Source of the DNA: Amoebidium appalachense
Taxonomy: Eukaryota; Ichthyosporea
Assembly (NCBI GenBank): GCA_963693365.1
Contig: CAVNZM010000007.1
Location: 3,658,001 to 3,722,000, forward strand
DNA length: 64,000 nucleotides
Direction of reading: 5' to 3'
A model generated the notes under the pieces. That model ran no database searches and had not been told where the DNA came from. It saw only the letters and a program-made list of their open reading frames with translations. Shown in pieces: positions 21,747 to 43,201 of this stretch. Made by a program: the position numbers and the translations under genes. Each line of letters begins with the position of its first letter. The first letter of the stretch is position 1.

Positions 21747-22289
21747 GGGGGGGGGATGATTCGAAGGGGGTCATAAAAAAGAACATGCACCTAAAGGTCT
21801 TTCCCGTGGATCCTCCCCCCCCCCCCCCTTCCCACCTCTCCCTCCCCCGGGGCCCCATTCTATGGCCCAATATTATATGCCCCCTTCCCCCCCCCCCCCC
21901 CCTCTCCGGATCCCCGGACCCCACTTCCCTACCCGGAGGCTCGAGAGGTCCCCCCTTCCCCTCCCCCCCCCCCCCCCCCAAGGCTTACGGGGGCCCTTCT
22001 TCAGTGAGGGGGGAGGGGGTGGGGGAGGGGGGGGGGGGGAGGGGGGTGCGGGGGGGGGAGGGGGGGAGGGAAGTGGAAGGCGGGGGGTGGATGCATGTCA
22101 GCCTAGGTGAATTCAATTGTTTAACTCCAGTGTACAGGACTGGTCTGAAGGCTTAAGAAAACAACGAGGAAATGGGGTCCAGTGGAGGAGGTGGTGGTGT
22201 TCTGTGTGTGTGTGTGTGTACACGTGCACGTATGTGTGTGTGTGGTTTTTTTGGATGGGGGAGTGGTGGTGTCTGGTGTGTGTACACGT

Positions 22290-22342
<53 letters not shown>

Positions 22343-23144
22343 TAAAAAGAAAAACTGCTCGTGGGTCACTGTTTTTCGTCACTGTATTTGTAACGGGCCG
22401 CTCATATTAATATAACTACTTTAAGTGCACGTGTTCATTATCATATACGATAGCCAAATATAGAAATTTTGGCGTCGAAGTTCTTGGAGCTAAAAAAACG
22501 TTTAAAAAAGGGGAAATAATAACTTGGCCCCAAATTTACCTTGCCATTTTTAGCGAATGTTTTGAGTTCTAGTAATTCAGTGAATGCACGTGCCTGCCTC
22601 AGGCTGATCATGACAATTGCAACACACCATTCCTACATGGATATCAACCAAAAGAAATTTAAAATAGTCTCTACTGTGGTGGTCTCCTAAACCTTGTGCG
22701 GCATGCCCATACATGGTATTACAGTGACACATGTGCATATTATTGTTCTGTACACCGGAGTGTGGTGCACGTGGCTGTTTTGTGCACACGTTACAATAGC
22801 AGCACGATCTCCCTAAACTCCATGTTTACACATCCCTCACCCTGGCTCTGCCTTGTCGGTGCTCTAAAACACACACAAATCCCCCTAGACTCAGTGACTG
22901 CACATGGTTGCATTCATGTGCAGGTCACGTGACACATGCAATGCCATTCTGCCGTCTAGAGCAACAACCACGGCAGCATGTATACCGGCAGCACGATATA
23001 TACTTATGTACGTGATCATGATATACCGCTGAGGGGATATTCCGAGCAAACCCCCCCCCCCCCATACCTGAGACTGGTTCTCTTTGCCTCGAGTAAACAG
23101 CGTAAACCCCCCCATATATACTTATCGGCAGCCCACTGAACTCG
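21241..23144. repeat. Simple-repeat-rich intergenic DNA, no gene seen
   Basis: The stretch contains (TG)n at 21,474-21,600, G runs at about 21,707-21,761, alternating C- and G-rich tracts at 21,818-22,085, (TG)n at 22,205-22,300 and a G run at 22,303-22,341. Bases 22,345-23,144 are unique AT-rich sequence in which I see nothing. Confidence 0.8.
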
Positions 23145-23329
23145 CCTATTTTCTTTTTTTCATGTATGACCCTGCTTTTTTGTGAAATCACCCTTTTTGG
23201 CCTCCCGGTAGTGGATTTTGCAGGATTTGACTTCTTTGAGGTCCAAAAACCTCAATTTTTCCTCGGCGGGGCCGGGGAGGGAGACTTCAAAATTTGCCCG
23301 CTCCTGATATGGTACCCGGGCCCGTCACG
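23145..23329 (+). repeat. Dispersed repeat R1, copy 1
   Basis: About 170-185 bp is present again as a reverse complement at 32,231-32,412. Shared landmarks are CATGTATG, the segment GGCCTCCCGGTAGTGGATTT, TTGACTTCTTTGAGGTCC, and CTCCTGATATGGTACCCGGG. The copies differ at scattered positions. No coding capacity is evident. Confidence 0.9.
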
Positions 23330-24202
23330 GACTAACCGCGTCTGTCCATGTGTGTCACAGTCCGACTGTGTTACAGCTGGATCCGGACAGTCGAGTGTGT
23401 GAGCCGGCCGATCGTCGACCGTGGGAAGGACGAAGGTGCATTACGATTATGGAATGTGTTGCAATTCTTGTTGGTGGGTGACACGATCATGTGCACACCA
23501 CTCGCAGTCACAAAGTTTAGAGTGTGAGCGGGTTAGATGCCGGTGTACTGTGGATCAGGAATACAAAAAAAAAAAAAAGACCTCTTACAACAGGTCATGC
23601 ATGCATATGAACCGGCACTATAGATCTCTTTAATACCAGTTATAACTACACACAGGGCTAGGATATTACAGCGACCTTAAAGCAGAAAGCGTCGCCAAAC
23701 TATTGTGTAGACTCGGAATGAAAACAACAATAGAGCTTGCACTACCGTAAATGGATATCCGTGCTGTATACCAAAGCCGGCGCCATGTGTACTATTATGT
23801 ATCGCACAGCCAAACCACTGACCCACGGGTCACTAATAACATAGTCAATGGTGGTGGGCTAAGCAGCATACATCGGTGGAGCCTGATTATGAAAGTACTT
23901 TAAACCAGTCTATTCCGTATGTTGAAATGTCTATTGCCTGGTCGACCATATGAGGGGAAGGTGTACACGTATTTATGTACACAGCATTATGTAGACCAAC
24001 AAAGTTGAAGTGAATTCGAAGGGTTATGGGAAACAATAATGATGACACCAAGTGTCACATTGAATGCTATGAAAAAGAGCAGCAAGGGCAACGTTCCAGA
24101 AGTTAAAATGCACCTGAAGTACAACGGTTACCACTACGTAGTACAGTAAAGTTTAAAACAACTATCAATTAAGTTTAAAACAGTGTTGCCGAAAGACCAC
24201 AC
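23330..24202. other. Intergenic, nothing recognised
   Basis: This is unique sequence of mixed composition with a short A run near 23,566-23,579. It lies downstream of the SP-RING gene and may include its 3' untranslated region. No gene or repeat is supported. Confidence 0.6.
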
Positions 24203-31813
<7,611 letters not shown>

Positions 31814-32790
31814 TTTTTCGTGCTTAAAAGTGTGCTTGTGCGCGAAACACGAAAGGCAGGGCGAGTGACGTTTCTGATGATCGAAGCTGAGAAACTGTAT
31901 GTGACTGCGTGCTTAAGTACAAACAACGATTGGTTTCTCATATAGGGGAAACATATGAAAAGTACCCAAACTGAAACCGAAAAGGTTACTAGCTAACTCA
32001 CACTCGGAAACTTCTGTCAAACTAAAAATTCGTCTGAACACCTCTGTTGTCTATGATCATCATGCATGCCTGCCACCTACTGAGATGGCTCCTTATTTTT
32101 CCTTACACAATCAGCGAACACTGGACTCTATCGAACCGTCGAGGCGCCGCGACAGAAAGCATGCACGCGGTCGCGAGAGTGTAAGGAAAAATCCCGTCTG
32201 CAGCGAACGTAAAGTTCATCGCAGCGCGTGCACGGCCCGGGTACCATATCAGGAGCGGGCAATTTTTGAATTCTCCCTCCCCGGCCCCGCCGGGGAAAAT
32301 TTGAGGTTTTTGGACCTCAAAGAAGTCAAATCCTGCAAAATCCACTACCGGGAGGCCAAAAAGGGTGATTTTACAAAAAAGGAGGGACATACATGAAAAA
32401 GAGAAAATGGTGTACGTGTGAGCATGCATGCCTGACTGCACTGGGATCAAATTTTGCAACGGTCACATATTGCAGGGCGGGAGATTTTATGATAACGGCC
32501 AAAAAAAAAAAAAAAAAAAAAAAAAAATCACCGTCGGCGGCCGACCCGGTCCCGGCACGTGCACAGTGCGTAAACGGCATGTAAAGTAGTCAGAGCTATG
32601 AAAATAAACAGAGAGGGAGTACCTATGCAGCACACCTTGGTATTCCATGATGGAGGTCCCGCTACATAATAGTTGTGTATGGAGTCGGGGGGTCGGCGCA
32701 GGGGCCGGCCGCCGACACCACCGTGCACGTGCCGCTCCGGCCTCTAGGCCTCAAAAAATCTAGTCACTTTGGAGTGCTGTCTCCCTGCGG

Positions 32791-32823
<33 letters not shown>

Positions 32824-33787
32824 GGTTGCCGCATAGTAGTGCTCGGCCACTTACGTGTAAGCCAGCGGGTACAAAGCCATGGAGACTATAATAAACCACG
32901 GTACGGCGTACGTTGTACGTACACCAAGTCAGCCAGCTCTAGAGGCCCCGAGGCCGGCACTGCTAAAACCGAAAGGGATTATTTATGTTGCGACCGCGTC
33001 GAGCAAGAGTGTAAAGGACATGTACTATAGAACCAGCAGAGTTACTGGCTACATCGAATGCCACTACTGGGCTATGCAACAGTCACTGGAATTGCCTTTC
33101 AGTGGAACCCCATCATCATCCCCCTGGGGTGTGTGTCGAAATGGGCTAACAGGGTACCCCACGTACACATGCAAATGATGAAGTTTAACAGCGGCTAAGC
33201 CCTTTATTCAATAAGAAAAATATATATGTGGTCCGTGGTGTACCATACTACCATGGCCACAAGAACACGGCACTCTCAAACAACATAATATGTCTATCTC
33301 AGCCAGTAAGAAGACACACAAATTTCAAGACATGATACCACCTGCCTCCCCTGCGGAGGGACAAAAAATGAACACGCAAACAGCTACGAAGAAAGACAGC
33401 CATGCCAAGGAGACAACAAAAGTTACCGTGGCTCAAAAATGAAACCATTATAAACCCCGTCACTTACAGCAACAACAGCCCAGAGGGCAGAAGTACCCAC
33501 AACCAAAGTGCACCACAGTCAGACAACACATGTACAACTTATCGGTGCCCGAAAAACTGTAAAGGAAGCTGTGAAGATAGCTACAACTGTAATGGTAACT
33601 GAAGTAACCACACCCAAACCAGTCGAAAGTCGGACAAACTAGACAACATCAAGCCCACTCTCCCAGATATATGTTGGCTGTTAAAAATGTACCATCCTAC
33701 TTATAAACCCCTTTAACACGCACCACAAACCCTCCAGCCCCATCTCACCCCTTTAGCTCCCCATGCAAAACACACCAACTGCTGGAT
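31814..33787. other. Intergenic region between the SP-RING and GATA genes
   Basis: Contains the second R1 repeat, an A run (32,501-32,526), a T run (about 32,788-32,823) and otherwise unique DNA. The region next to 31,813 is the presumed promoter of the SP-RING gene, but no TATA box or other element stands out. No gene seen. Confidence 0.6.
32231..32412 (-). repeat. Dispersed repeat R1, copy 2 (inverted)
   Basis: Reverse complement of 23,145-23,329 with scattered differences. The pair flanks the SP-RING gene on both sides in opposite orientation, about 9 kb apart. Confidence 0.9.
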
Positions 33788-34454
33788 TTACATCCCCTGT
33801 TGAAACAACGACTGCTGGCGAGTATACTCCTTGAGGGCCTGCACCTGCGAGTCGAAAATCTCCACCGCATGCTTGACAATATCCATGTTCAGACCACCGT
33901 ACCCAGGCACACCGAACGGCTGCACGCCCATGGGCTGCATCGTTGACATCAGGGTGAAGGCCATGGCCGCTGATGTCAGTAGCTGTTGGGTGGTAGCTGC
34001 AGCGGTTAGTGCAGCATTGTTGATCGGAAGACCACCATACTGTGTGAGGAGGAGTTGCTGAGCCAACAGCGCCTGCGAGTCCACCATGGGCAAGGTCATC
34101 GAACCAAGCGCAGATGGGGCGCCGGGAAGCTGGGTTGGGAAAACTGGAAGGGGCGGGCTTGTGGCTCCTCCAAACAACAACGGGGCACCGGGCAGAGCCA
34201 TGGGGGCAGTGGCAGTAGGGATGGGGCTGAATGGAGGGCTGGGAGGCGCCAGTGTGGGGGTCAGGGCAAACATGGGTGATGCTGGTTCGGTCTTTGTCAC
34301 GGGGGTGCAAGGCCGGGTAGACACCCCTGACACATCTTCGGTCGACCGGTCGACACTGGACTTCGGGGTCACAGTCGGTGTCGTGTTCTACGAAAAAAAA
34401 AGTCCGATAAGTTAAGAGCACGAAAAAAAGAAAAAGTAAAAAAGTCAAAGGAAG

Positions 34455-34493
<39 letters not shown>

Positions 34494-35688
34494 AAAACAG
34501 AACACTTAAAAAACCAAAAACACAGTTGTTTGTGCATACCACATGAACGAACAAGGAATACTTGGCATAATGGCATAATGTTGGCTACACACCTTGGGGG
34601 GAGGTGCAGTGCTGTACGGATTGACGCGCTCGCCTGGGGCACGCCACACACGCTGCCGGCGGCGGGGCCCGGTCTTCTTGACCATCTTGATGGGCCTGTC
34701 CGTCCCATGTATCTTCCAGTAGAGGCCGCAGGCATTGCACAAAACACAGTTGTTCTCACCACGGCGCCAAAGCGACGTCTCTGTAGTCTTGCAGTTTGTG
34801 CACTCCGTCTCGATCACCGGCTGGCTCTTGAGCTTCTTTGCCGGCACGCGGCGCTCCTTGGGAGGAATGCGGTTCTTGCCATAGGTCTTGAGGAAAAGAC
34901 CACAGGCGTTGCACAGGAAGTAACCGTTGTCATTGCGGCGCCAGAGGGGTGTCTCCGCCGTCCAGCAGTTAAGGCACAGACGGTCTTCCTCGTGTGCAGT
35001 GGGGCATGATCTCTGTAGAACCTGCAAGCATCATAGAACGTTAATTAAACAGTGTTTTCAAAGGGGGAAGAAAAAAGAAAAAAGAAAAAAAAGAAAAAAA
35101 AGGCCAAGCTTGCTTCTTGGTGTCCAACTCTGTCGTACAGTCACTTGACAATAGAAAACGAAAAGTACACAAGTGACCATCAAGCAGCCAAAATGTGCCG
35201 CAAAAGGGAGGCTTCAGAGCCACACTGGTGCATTTCACGAGGAACACCATACAACGACAGCAGGACAACATACTATGCAAGCAAACAAACCCTTGCAAAT
35301 GCAAGAACATGAACACAGAGCTTCGCCAGAGGTATGGAAAAACCCATGGGTATTCGCCACGAAAACCAGGGAGCATTAGGCACCCAAGACCACCAAGCAA
35401 ACTACTTACTTCTTCGGGAGTTGGATTGTCAACACTGTATGTCTCATCGTCTGACTCGTGAATGTCTACTTCCTCTGTGTCGGACGAAGCCGGGGAGGTA
35501 GTGGATGAAGAAACTGAGGAGCTGCTCCCAAAATAACTTTCAGGAGACAGAGGCTGCCATAAGGCAAAAGGATAGCTCGCTCCAAAACTGTTAGCCAGTG
35601 GCTGGTTGAGGTCGAACCCTGGAAAGGGCGCCTGTAGGTCCATGTTGACGGGCACGTCGGACATCAAGTCGAAGAATGAGTTGACCAT
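33788..35688 (-). CDS. GATA-type transcription factor with two zinc fingers
   Basis: Complete three-exon gene, all phase 0: 35,688-35,410 (donor GAA|GTAAGT), 35,021-34,593 (acceptor TTGCAG, donor AAG|GTGTGT), 34,387-33,788; 435 aa. Residues 1-93 are acidic and Ser-rich, a likely activation region. Finger 1 is C109-C133 and finger 2 C167-C191, both CX2CX17CX2C with the TPLWRR/TSLWRR and LCNACGL cores that bind (A/T)GATA(A/G). The linker and the tail after finger 2 are basic ('[11 protein letters not shown]'), as in DNA-contacting C-terminal extensions. The last exon is Pro/Ala/Thr-rich and ends in a Gln-containing helix. Two adjacent 17-residue-loop fingers are typical of animal and fungal GATA factors. 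Target genes cannot be inferred. Confidence 0.93.
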
Positions 35689-37095
35689 TTTAGAATTTTC
35701 TGTATTCGCTATTGAGCGAGTTTTTTTTTTTTGGACAAGGAAGCTTTCGTGCTACTGACACAAGAAGGGAACCGTAAATTTCTCTTACTGTAAAGCTCGT
35801 TTAGAGAATAGATGAATTTGTCTCAAGAAATAAGAAGAAAAAAACAGGTCAACAAAAAAAGAAAAGCTGGCAAACAACCCTATACCGCGCGGAATTATGT
35901 TACAACCTTGCAGCGAGCGTACAGGGTGGCGCACGCCGCCAGGTGGTTTTTTTTGAAAAATTCACTGCTTAGTGTTGGGCAGCGGACTTCCAAGCATTAG
36001 CATCGAGGTAATCCACGCGGGTTTGGTTGACGCCAGCACATTTGTTGACCTTTGGGATAATAGACATGGTAGATACTTTTACTTTACAGACTTTCCATAA
36101 CTACTTTCTCTTCGGTTCCCCGGGTAAAGCTGTCTACAAAGATACGAAAAAACACAAACTCAGACAGAGATGTCAAACTGAGGATCACGTTCGCAGGCGG
36201 GAAAAGGCGTTTGAGGCTGGAGCAGGGGTGAGTCAGGTTGCCCGCCCGAAAGCGTTGGAAAGTCGAATGCGATTGGATGTTTGGGATGGGTGTTGCTCTA
36301 AGCCAATGAGCATGCAGACTCCTAATCCGAATCCACAAGGGGTGTAAAACGTTTTAAAGGCACCATCCGAAGGCTTGTCGCTTTCTCGCGATATTCGCTA
36401 CTGAATGCTTAATCTTACCTTTTTGGCAGAATTAACTAAAACACGCCTTTTTTTATCTGTTTATTTACTTTTATGGGTCGAAACTTCTTGCTTTTGCCAA
36501 ATATGCTTATTGTAGAGTGCCCCGCCAAGATCTTAAATATTTAGCCAGAAGGTGGTAAACATATTCGGTGAAGTCATTGATCTCCATTGGCCAACGTGAA
36601 GTGTATGCAGGAAATCCCCTTCTAGTATTCTTTATCCACCAAAAGACATATTTGTACTATTATAGAAACTTTTTATAAGTTTATTTATATATGTCATATC
36701 TATATGTACATAGAGTGTTATGTCTGCACTTGCAGCTAGAATATGAGCTATTACCTAGGTGGGTTGAATCTGCTACCCCACTCAAAAGTTTCAAAACCTT
36801 ACTCGCCCAAACACCCTTTAGGTCAAATTCCCATGTGACCTAGAACCAATCGTAGACCCCAGCAGAACACGGTCATCAAAGTTGTGGGCTTATGGCTCAC
36901 CAAAAGATGTAAGGCTGGCTGGCTTCGGCTTCGACCTATTGTACGCAGTTTGCCGTTTCCGTTTTGGTGCGACTTAGAGAATCAAATGTTAGGACATCAT
37001 GGAAAATTTACTACAATCTTGTGCTTCTGTCACCAGCTGACCAGTCGACCTTCGTGTGCAAGGGTTTTCTCCTTTTTCTTTCCGTGCTTCTCCCT

Positions 37096-37126
<31 letters not shown>

Positions 37127-37660
37127 CCCCCCCCCCTCCCGAATGTTTGCCTTTGCATGTGTCCTGCACCATGCTTCTCATCGTGTATGCGTACTTCGTA
37201 CTGTGTTCCGCATTCAAACCTCCCTCCCCTCCCCCTGCCCCTCTCCACTCGCTCGCTTCCTCCGCTCCCGCCCATCTTTCTGTGTGTTCCTCTCTACCTC
37301 TTTCTCACTCCTCTCTTTCCCACTCTCTTCCTCTCTGTTCCTTTTTCTCTCTTTCTTTCTGTGTCTCTGTTCCCCTCTCCCCCCCCCCCTCCCCTCCCTC
37401 GACGCTCTTTCCGCCACTGTTTCTCCTTCTCCGTCGCCCTCTCCCTCTCCCTCCCTCCCCCTGCCAGGCTCTTCCCCTGCTCCTCCGCCCCCAGTTCCTT
37501 ACCCTTATCCCTCCCTCTCGCTCGGGGTCCTACGTTTTTCCCCGTTGGGTGGACTGTTTTCCCGCCGACACACACAGACACACACTTACGCACACACAGA
37601 GAGGAAGAGTGTCACACATACACGGTTGCGTGCACACACACACCACAGACACATACACAG

Positions 37661-37737
<77 letters not shown>

Positions 37738-38953
37738 CACCATTTCTATTCCAGGCGCCCCCAGGTTGCATTTGCCCCCAGGCCTTCACGGGCATCCCTC
37801 CCGATGATGACCTCGTGTGGCTTCACCTAAACCGTCGGCCATCTCTGCCGACTTTTATAGCCTTATACTGAGCGTTTGGTTGTTCCTTTCCGTTTGCTAC
37901 TCTCTGGTTCCCTGTTTAACCTTTCTTTCATCAACGACTTCTTCAGGTAGTCAGTTTTGTTGCACAATGGAGTTGCCATGATCGTTCGCTGTGGTGTCAG
38001 CTGATTCAGCAATCAGCTGAATGCTGTGCAGTCACGTGAAGCATATAGGTGATTAACAAGGATAAGATAGCTTCAGAAGGTAACACAAATTATAAAGCCT
38101 ATGCGATAGCCTTAAAAAGATCTTGCCTAGTTGTTTTATCGCCATGTCCATGTCATCCCATGCTCGTCAAGAAAATCCATAGACTGTTGTGCGCACTTGG
38201 TTGCGAGCAACATGTACAGGATCCGGAACAACCAGGCTGTGTTGGTATAGCTTGAGGTTTCTTGTCGAGCTTGGGGAAAAATTCTGGTGATTACGGCACT
38301 TATGGAATGGGCTGCCGCGTATTTGTGATCTGAAAGTGCCATTGCGATCAGTGAATCCTCGCAAACTTAACTTGAGCTATGGATGCAGAAAGGGGGGGGG
38401 GGGGGGTTACAGTGTTGGCAGTGCTTGATTTCACCAGGTAAGTACAGTGTGGTGAGGAGGGTGCACGTGACGGTGTGCTTTGTGTGACTGAGCGAAGGTG
38501 TGTATGGCTTGTGCCTGTAGACGTAATACGTACACCGTGCACACGGCCACACGTCCATACACTGCCAAGTGCTTCAGTACTGTAACTCACCATAGGCGGT
38601 TCTCACAGGTAGTCACCAGGGGCAGGTGCTTCCGTTTTTTTGTTTTTTTTTTTGCTTTTTTTTTTTCTGTGGGGGAGGGCAAGGGGAGGGGGGGGGGGAG
38701 GGGGGGGGAGGTCAACAGGGACACCGGACACAAAGGGCAATACCAAAACACCGCCAGGCAGTGTCTATGCTGTGTAAATATATAATAAGTTCATCCATAG
38801 TGACACCGTGCTTTATTGGCAAGGATGCACCTTATGTGAAGTCGCCTCCCCCTCCCCCCAGGCACCCACCCCCCCCACACACACACACCCTCCCCCGAAC
38901 CACCACCACCCCCACAACCACCGCCAGCGGGCAACACCATGGCATATCTATGT

Positions 38954-38996
<43 letters not shown>

Positions 38997-39313
38997 GTGG
39001 CCCCGTTGCCGCTACCAACGTCCCATTATCTCTGCTCCCTCTTATTCCGGCTGTTGGATACACGGGAGAAATTCATAGCGGGTGCTGGGACTCCGAAGGG
39101 GAATGAGGGGGAGGGGGGGGGGGGGGGGGGGGGGGGGGGCAAGTGATCAGCAGGGAATCATAAACGCATTTATCATAATGTGCTCAGTAGAGGTTTTCAA
39201 TCATGGGTTCAAGGTTTTTGTTAACTGTAATTACAAGTGGCATTTGAAACCATAGCAATGTGGTGGAAAGGGGGATTGGGAGGGAAGGGGAGGAGAGGCC
39301 CGTGGGAAGGCCG

Positions 39314-39353
<40 letters not shown>

Positions 39354-41063
39354 GGGAGGGGAGGCGGGGAGGAGGGGGAGGGAGGGACCCGGGGGGGGGG
39401 GGGGGGGGGGGGGGGTGCCAGGAAGTATTAAATGACTGCAGCCTGGAAGAACATTTGGTTTGCTGAGAAAGTACGAGGGGGGAAGGGCGTGTTGCAAGAA
39501 GTTTGATACTACTTTTCAATGATTATTATAAACAGTGGCCTGCCAGCGGGCTTGAAATGTATTTTTTGTTTTGTTTTGCCTTTTGCTTTGTTTTGTTGGT
39601 TGTTCTGCAGCATGTGTGTGTGTGTGTGTCCGCGCGCGCGCGTGTGTGTGTGTCCGTCTGTGTGTGTGTGTGGGGGGGGGGGGGGGGGGGGAGGGGGGGG
39701 GAGGGGGGCCGGGGGAGGGGGAGACTCCGGAGAAGGGGTCCTCGGAGGGGGACAAGAAGCGGCCCGGGGAGAGGGGGGGGGGGGGGGGGGGATGGGATGG
39801 ATGTCTCTTCTAATTACCGCTGCAGATCACGAAAATGGAGAGTCCCTGGCCTTTCCTCCTCGGCCTGGGCCTCATTTACCCCCCCCCCCCCCCCCCCCCC
39901 CCCCCCGGCTCCCCTCCCATACCCACCCTCCCCTGCCCCCCTCTCTTCCGCATACAGTGCATACATGCACACCCTCCCGCACCAATGAGGAGTTGACCTT
40001 GCGGCACCAAACCAGAATTCGAACCGCCTTGGCAAAGCTAGGGAGAGGTCTCCCCTGAGCAGCTCTTCCATATTTGAAAATCAAGGCAACAACCCTAAGG
40101 CTTCGCAATGTACCACCTCCATCGGACTGTTCAGAAGAAGGGCCCTGGCAGAAATAACATTAACTAAATTTTATGTGACCTATTATTGAACTAATAGGTA
40201 AGGGGCAGGGGTTTTGGGGGGAGGGGGGGAGGGGGTGAGGGGGGGGTGGAGACAGAAGAGGTACGGTAGGGGCAGGAGAACGAGGGGGGCAGGGGGGGGG
40301 GGGGGGTGGCGAGGAGGAGGAGGAGGGGGAGGGAGGGGAGGGGGGAGGGTCGGAGAGGGAGGGGGGTGGGGGGAATAACGTTGGCTAAGGGATAAATCCT
40401 CCCATAAACGGTCGGTGTCTTAATATTATCAGTCACCAAAAAAGTTTATGTTTTTCGTTCGTATTTTTCATTTCATTGTTTTTTGTTTTTTTTTGTTTTT
40501 TTTTTTCCCTTTTGGAGAAGGTGGGGGGGGGGGGGGGGGGGGGGGTCGTTAGACTACTCCTGGCACAAACAAAAGTGCACATATGCGCACGAGTACTTTT
40601 CAGCTCAAATACGACGTGCTTGTGTGTGCATGCGTTCATGTGATTGTGTATTACATTGCGGCACGTGCGTGTGACCGTGTACAAATGTTCGATGACTTCG
40701 ATTTCAAGACTAATTGGGCAAAACGCGTGGCTTAGTGGGGGCAGGCGGCGGTAGGTTGGGCGGGGAGAAGGGGGGGGGGGGGGGGGGGGGGGGGAGGGGG
40801 GGGGGGGGCAGAGGGAGGGGGGGGAGGGGGGAGGGAGGGGGGGGGGGGGGGGGGGGGTGGGGTGGGTGGGCACACGAGGCGGCGAGGTTTTACCGATTAA
40901 ACGATTCATTCATAGAGAATTAGCACGGTACTGTAAGAATGAACGTAACATAAATCCTTATGCATCACCCAGAGAACTTAAAGGATCATCAGAAGGAAAT
41001 AATGTGTTGCTGGGGTCTACCGACCCCCCTCCCCCCCCCCCCCCCTCCTCCCCCCTTCTTCCC

Positions 41064-41098
<35 letters not shown>

Positions 41099-42173
41099 CG
41101 CACCCGTTTTGTTTGTTGAACGTTTCCCAATCCCTCCCCTCTCCCCCCTCTCCCCCCCCTCCCTCCGGGCCACACAAACACCACCACCACCACCACCACC
41201 GGACCCATTCAACTTTAAACTCTCCCCCTCTTAGCCACAACCCCAACACTTCCGACGTTTTCATCTCAATATAAAATTTAAATTTTGAATTTTGAATCCA
41301 CACAGTTTGCACTTTGATAATCGTGGTTGGGTCCCTTGCCCACGACCAAGTCAGCTAGCCACTCTTTCACTACCGTCACCGTATTGCTGTGCCTTGGTAA
41401 TGCCCCGGTTAGCAACTTTCCAGTCACGGTTTAATGCATCCCTCCCCTTCCCCCCCCCCCCCTCGCCCCCCCCCCTACCCCACCCCACCCCACCCTCCTT
41501 TCCTCCAGTTCCCCTTAGCCCACGTACATTTTCTACGGAAAAATGTAATGCATCGTAATTAGAGTATTAGTGCGCGCTATCAAATCACAAGACAAGAGAT
41601 TCGGACACACACTGTTCCCACACACCCACAACGCATACACGGGTGCACACACTGGCACAAAAATTACCTCGTCACTGCGGGAATTCCCGCTTGGGCGCTC
41701 GATTGGCAAACCCACACGGGCCCGTATACTATCGGACATACAAGTGCACGCTGTGACCAACGTCTCTATACTAGGCACGTATATATAGCGTTGGGAACTT
41801 GAGACATGCATGCACACACGAACACACATACAGCACATGTACACGTAAAACACGTGTACGCCTGTGGCCCAGGTGCTTTCTTTTGAACTGAAAGCCCCCT
41901 CGAGACTCAGGCTCTCTTTCAGTCCCCCCCACCACCACCACCACCGGCTCTCCCCCCCCGGGTTCCCCGGTAGCATGTGGGGTGTACCCACACATATGCA
42001 CACTGATCATAGCCTCCAAGATACTTAACGGTTACCTCTAATGCACCTGTTCACACGTGCCCCCTTGCGTACACCAATATAATTCGCTGAAGACAGAAGC
42101 CAAAATCCGACCCAGAAACGCACACAGTTTTTGCTCCTATCCGAAATTTAATCACAGTGAATATCCAGCTCTT

Positions 42174-42223
<50 letters not shown>

Positions 42224-42509
42224 ACACCAACCCACCCGCTCATCCCCCATCCACCCACTTACAAATCCGGCCAACAACCGCCACGACCAATGTTCACTGT
42301 GGTACTGTACGTAAATAGTATCAAACACTAACTCGAAGCAATAACTGAGGTAACCAAGGGGTTAAACACCTCGTCTACTTTCTGTATCCTGTATTAGAAC
42401 AACTATCCGCATCCACATAATGAAAAATGTTGACGTGCCAAAGCCTTGCAATGGACTGTAGTACATGGCGGGCGGGTGGGTTGGGAGGGGAGGGGGAGGG
42501 GGGGAGGGG

Positions 42510-42544
<35 letters not shown>

Positions 42545-43201
42545 AGGGATATACACATCATAATCACGCACATTGATCGTTAGTACACCTACTACGAGAG
42601 AACAATCGAGGGAGGGAGGCGGAGAAAGGGTTGGGGGGGGGGGGGGGGGGGGGGGGGGGGACGGGACGGGGACAAAAGATCATGTGAGAAAAATAAAAGA
42701 AGAGGACCGATGCATTAAGAAAAACAAGTTCAAGTTGGTATGTGTGTGTGTAGGGGGGTATCATGGATCTGGTCCGTGGCGTTTGTGTTTCCTTTTCCCT
42801 TGCGCGGAACCTTGCGGTTTTTACAGTTCCACCCTTTTTCTTTGCTGCGGCAGCTACCGGTCACAGTGTTATATATCAAGATGCATTTATTTCGTACCTG
42901 GACGATAAATATGCACCTTCATTGTTTCTTGTTTTATTCCCTTTTGGCCCATAATAAGCCTCAATATTAACACACCTGTAAATTGGGCACCACATGTCAT
43001 GAAACATGTTTCACGCGCACAACAGCGATGTAGACTGAAGTGCGCTTACATTATCTATACATATTTTGTTTGTGTAAGTCTTTCCATTTGTATCAAAGCA
43101 ACAACCAATAACTGTATGAGGCATACAATGCCACGCACAACTATTTCAGATATCTGTCACACGCACACGGTATCCTACTACACCACACATTTATATATAA
43201 C
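35689..43201. other. 7.5-kb intergenic region with simple repeats, no gene supported
   Basis: 35,689-37,080 is unique AT-rich DNA (probable GATA-gene promoter at the left end). After that come C runs (37,096-37,139), a CT-rich tract (37,240-37,530) and (CA)n (37,560-37,731). G-rich and G-run blocks follow at 38,670-38,710, 39,110-39,140, 39,317-39,352 and 39,390-39,415, then (GT)n/G-run/C-run blocks at 39,610-39,906. More G- and C-rich tracts lie at 40,210-40,365, 40,523-40,546, 40,770-40,860 and 41,027-41,098. Further blocks lie at 42,177-42,209, 42,484-42,543 and 42,634-42,660. All longer reading frames are poly-Pro, poly-Gly, Cys-Val or Thr-His translations of repeats. Confidence 0.7.
37143..37220 (-). 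repeat. Family A repeat, 5' fragment (copy 5, reversed)
   Basis: The complement of this segment (GGTTTGAATGCGGAACACAG ... ACGAAGTACGCATACACGAT ... GCAAAGGCAAACATTC) matches the start of the copy at 25,619-25,860. It is bounded on the left by a C run, that is, a G run in repeat orientation. Confidence 0.85.

Noticed and set aside
36027-36347. 106-codon plus-strand frame upstream of the GATA gene
   Set aside because: No domain, no splice or start context that stands out, and of a length expected by chance in this composition.
37056-37871. Pro/Ser-rich frames over C-rich and CT-rich tracts
   Set aside because: The composition follows directly from the pyrimidine tract; no domain, no splice signals, and overlapping frames are equally open.
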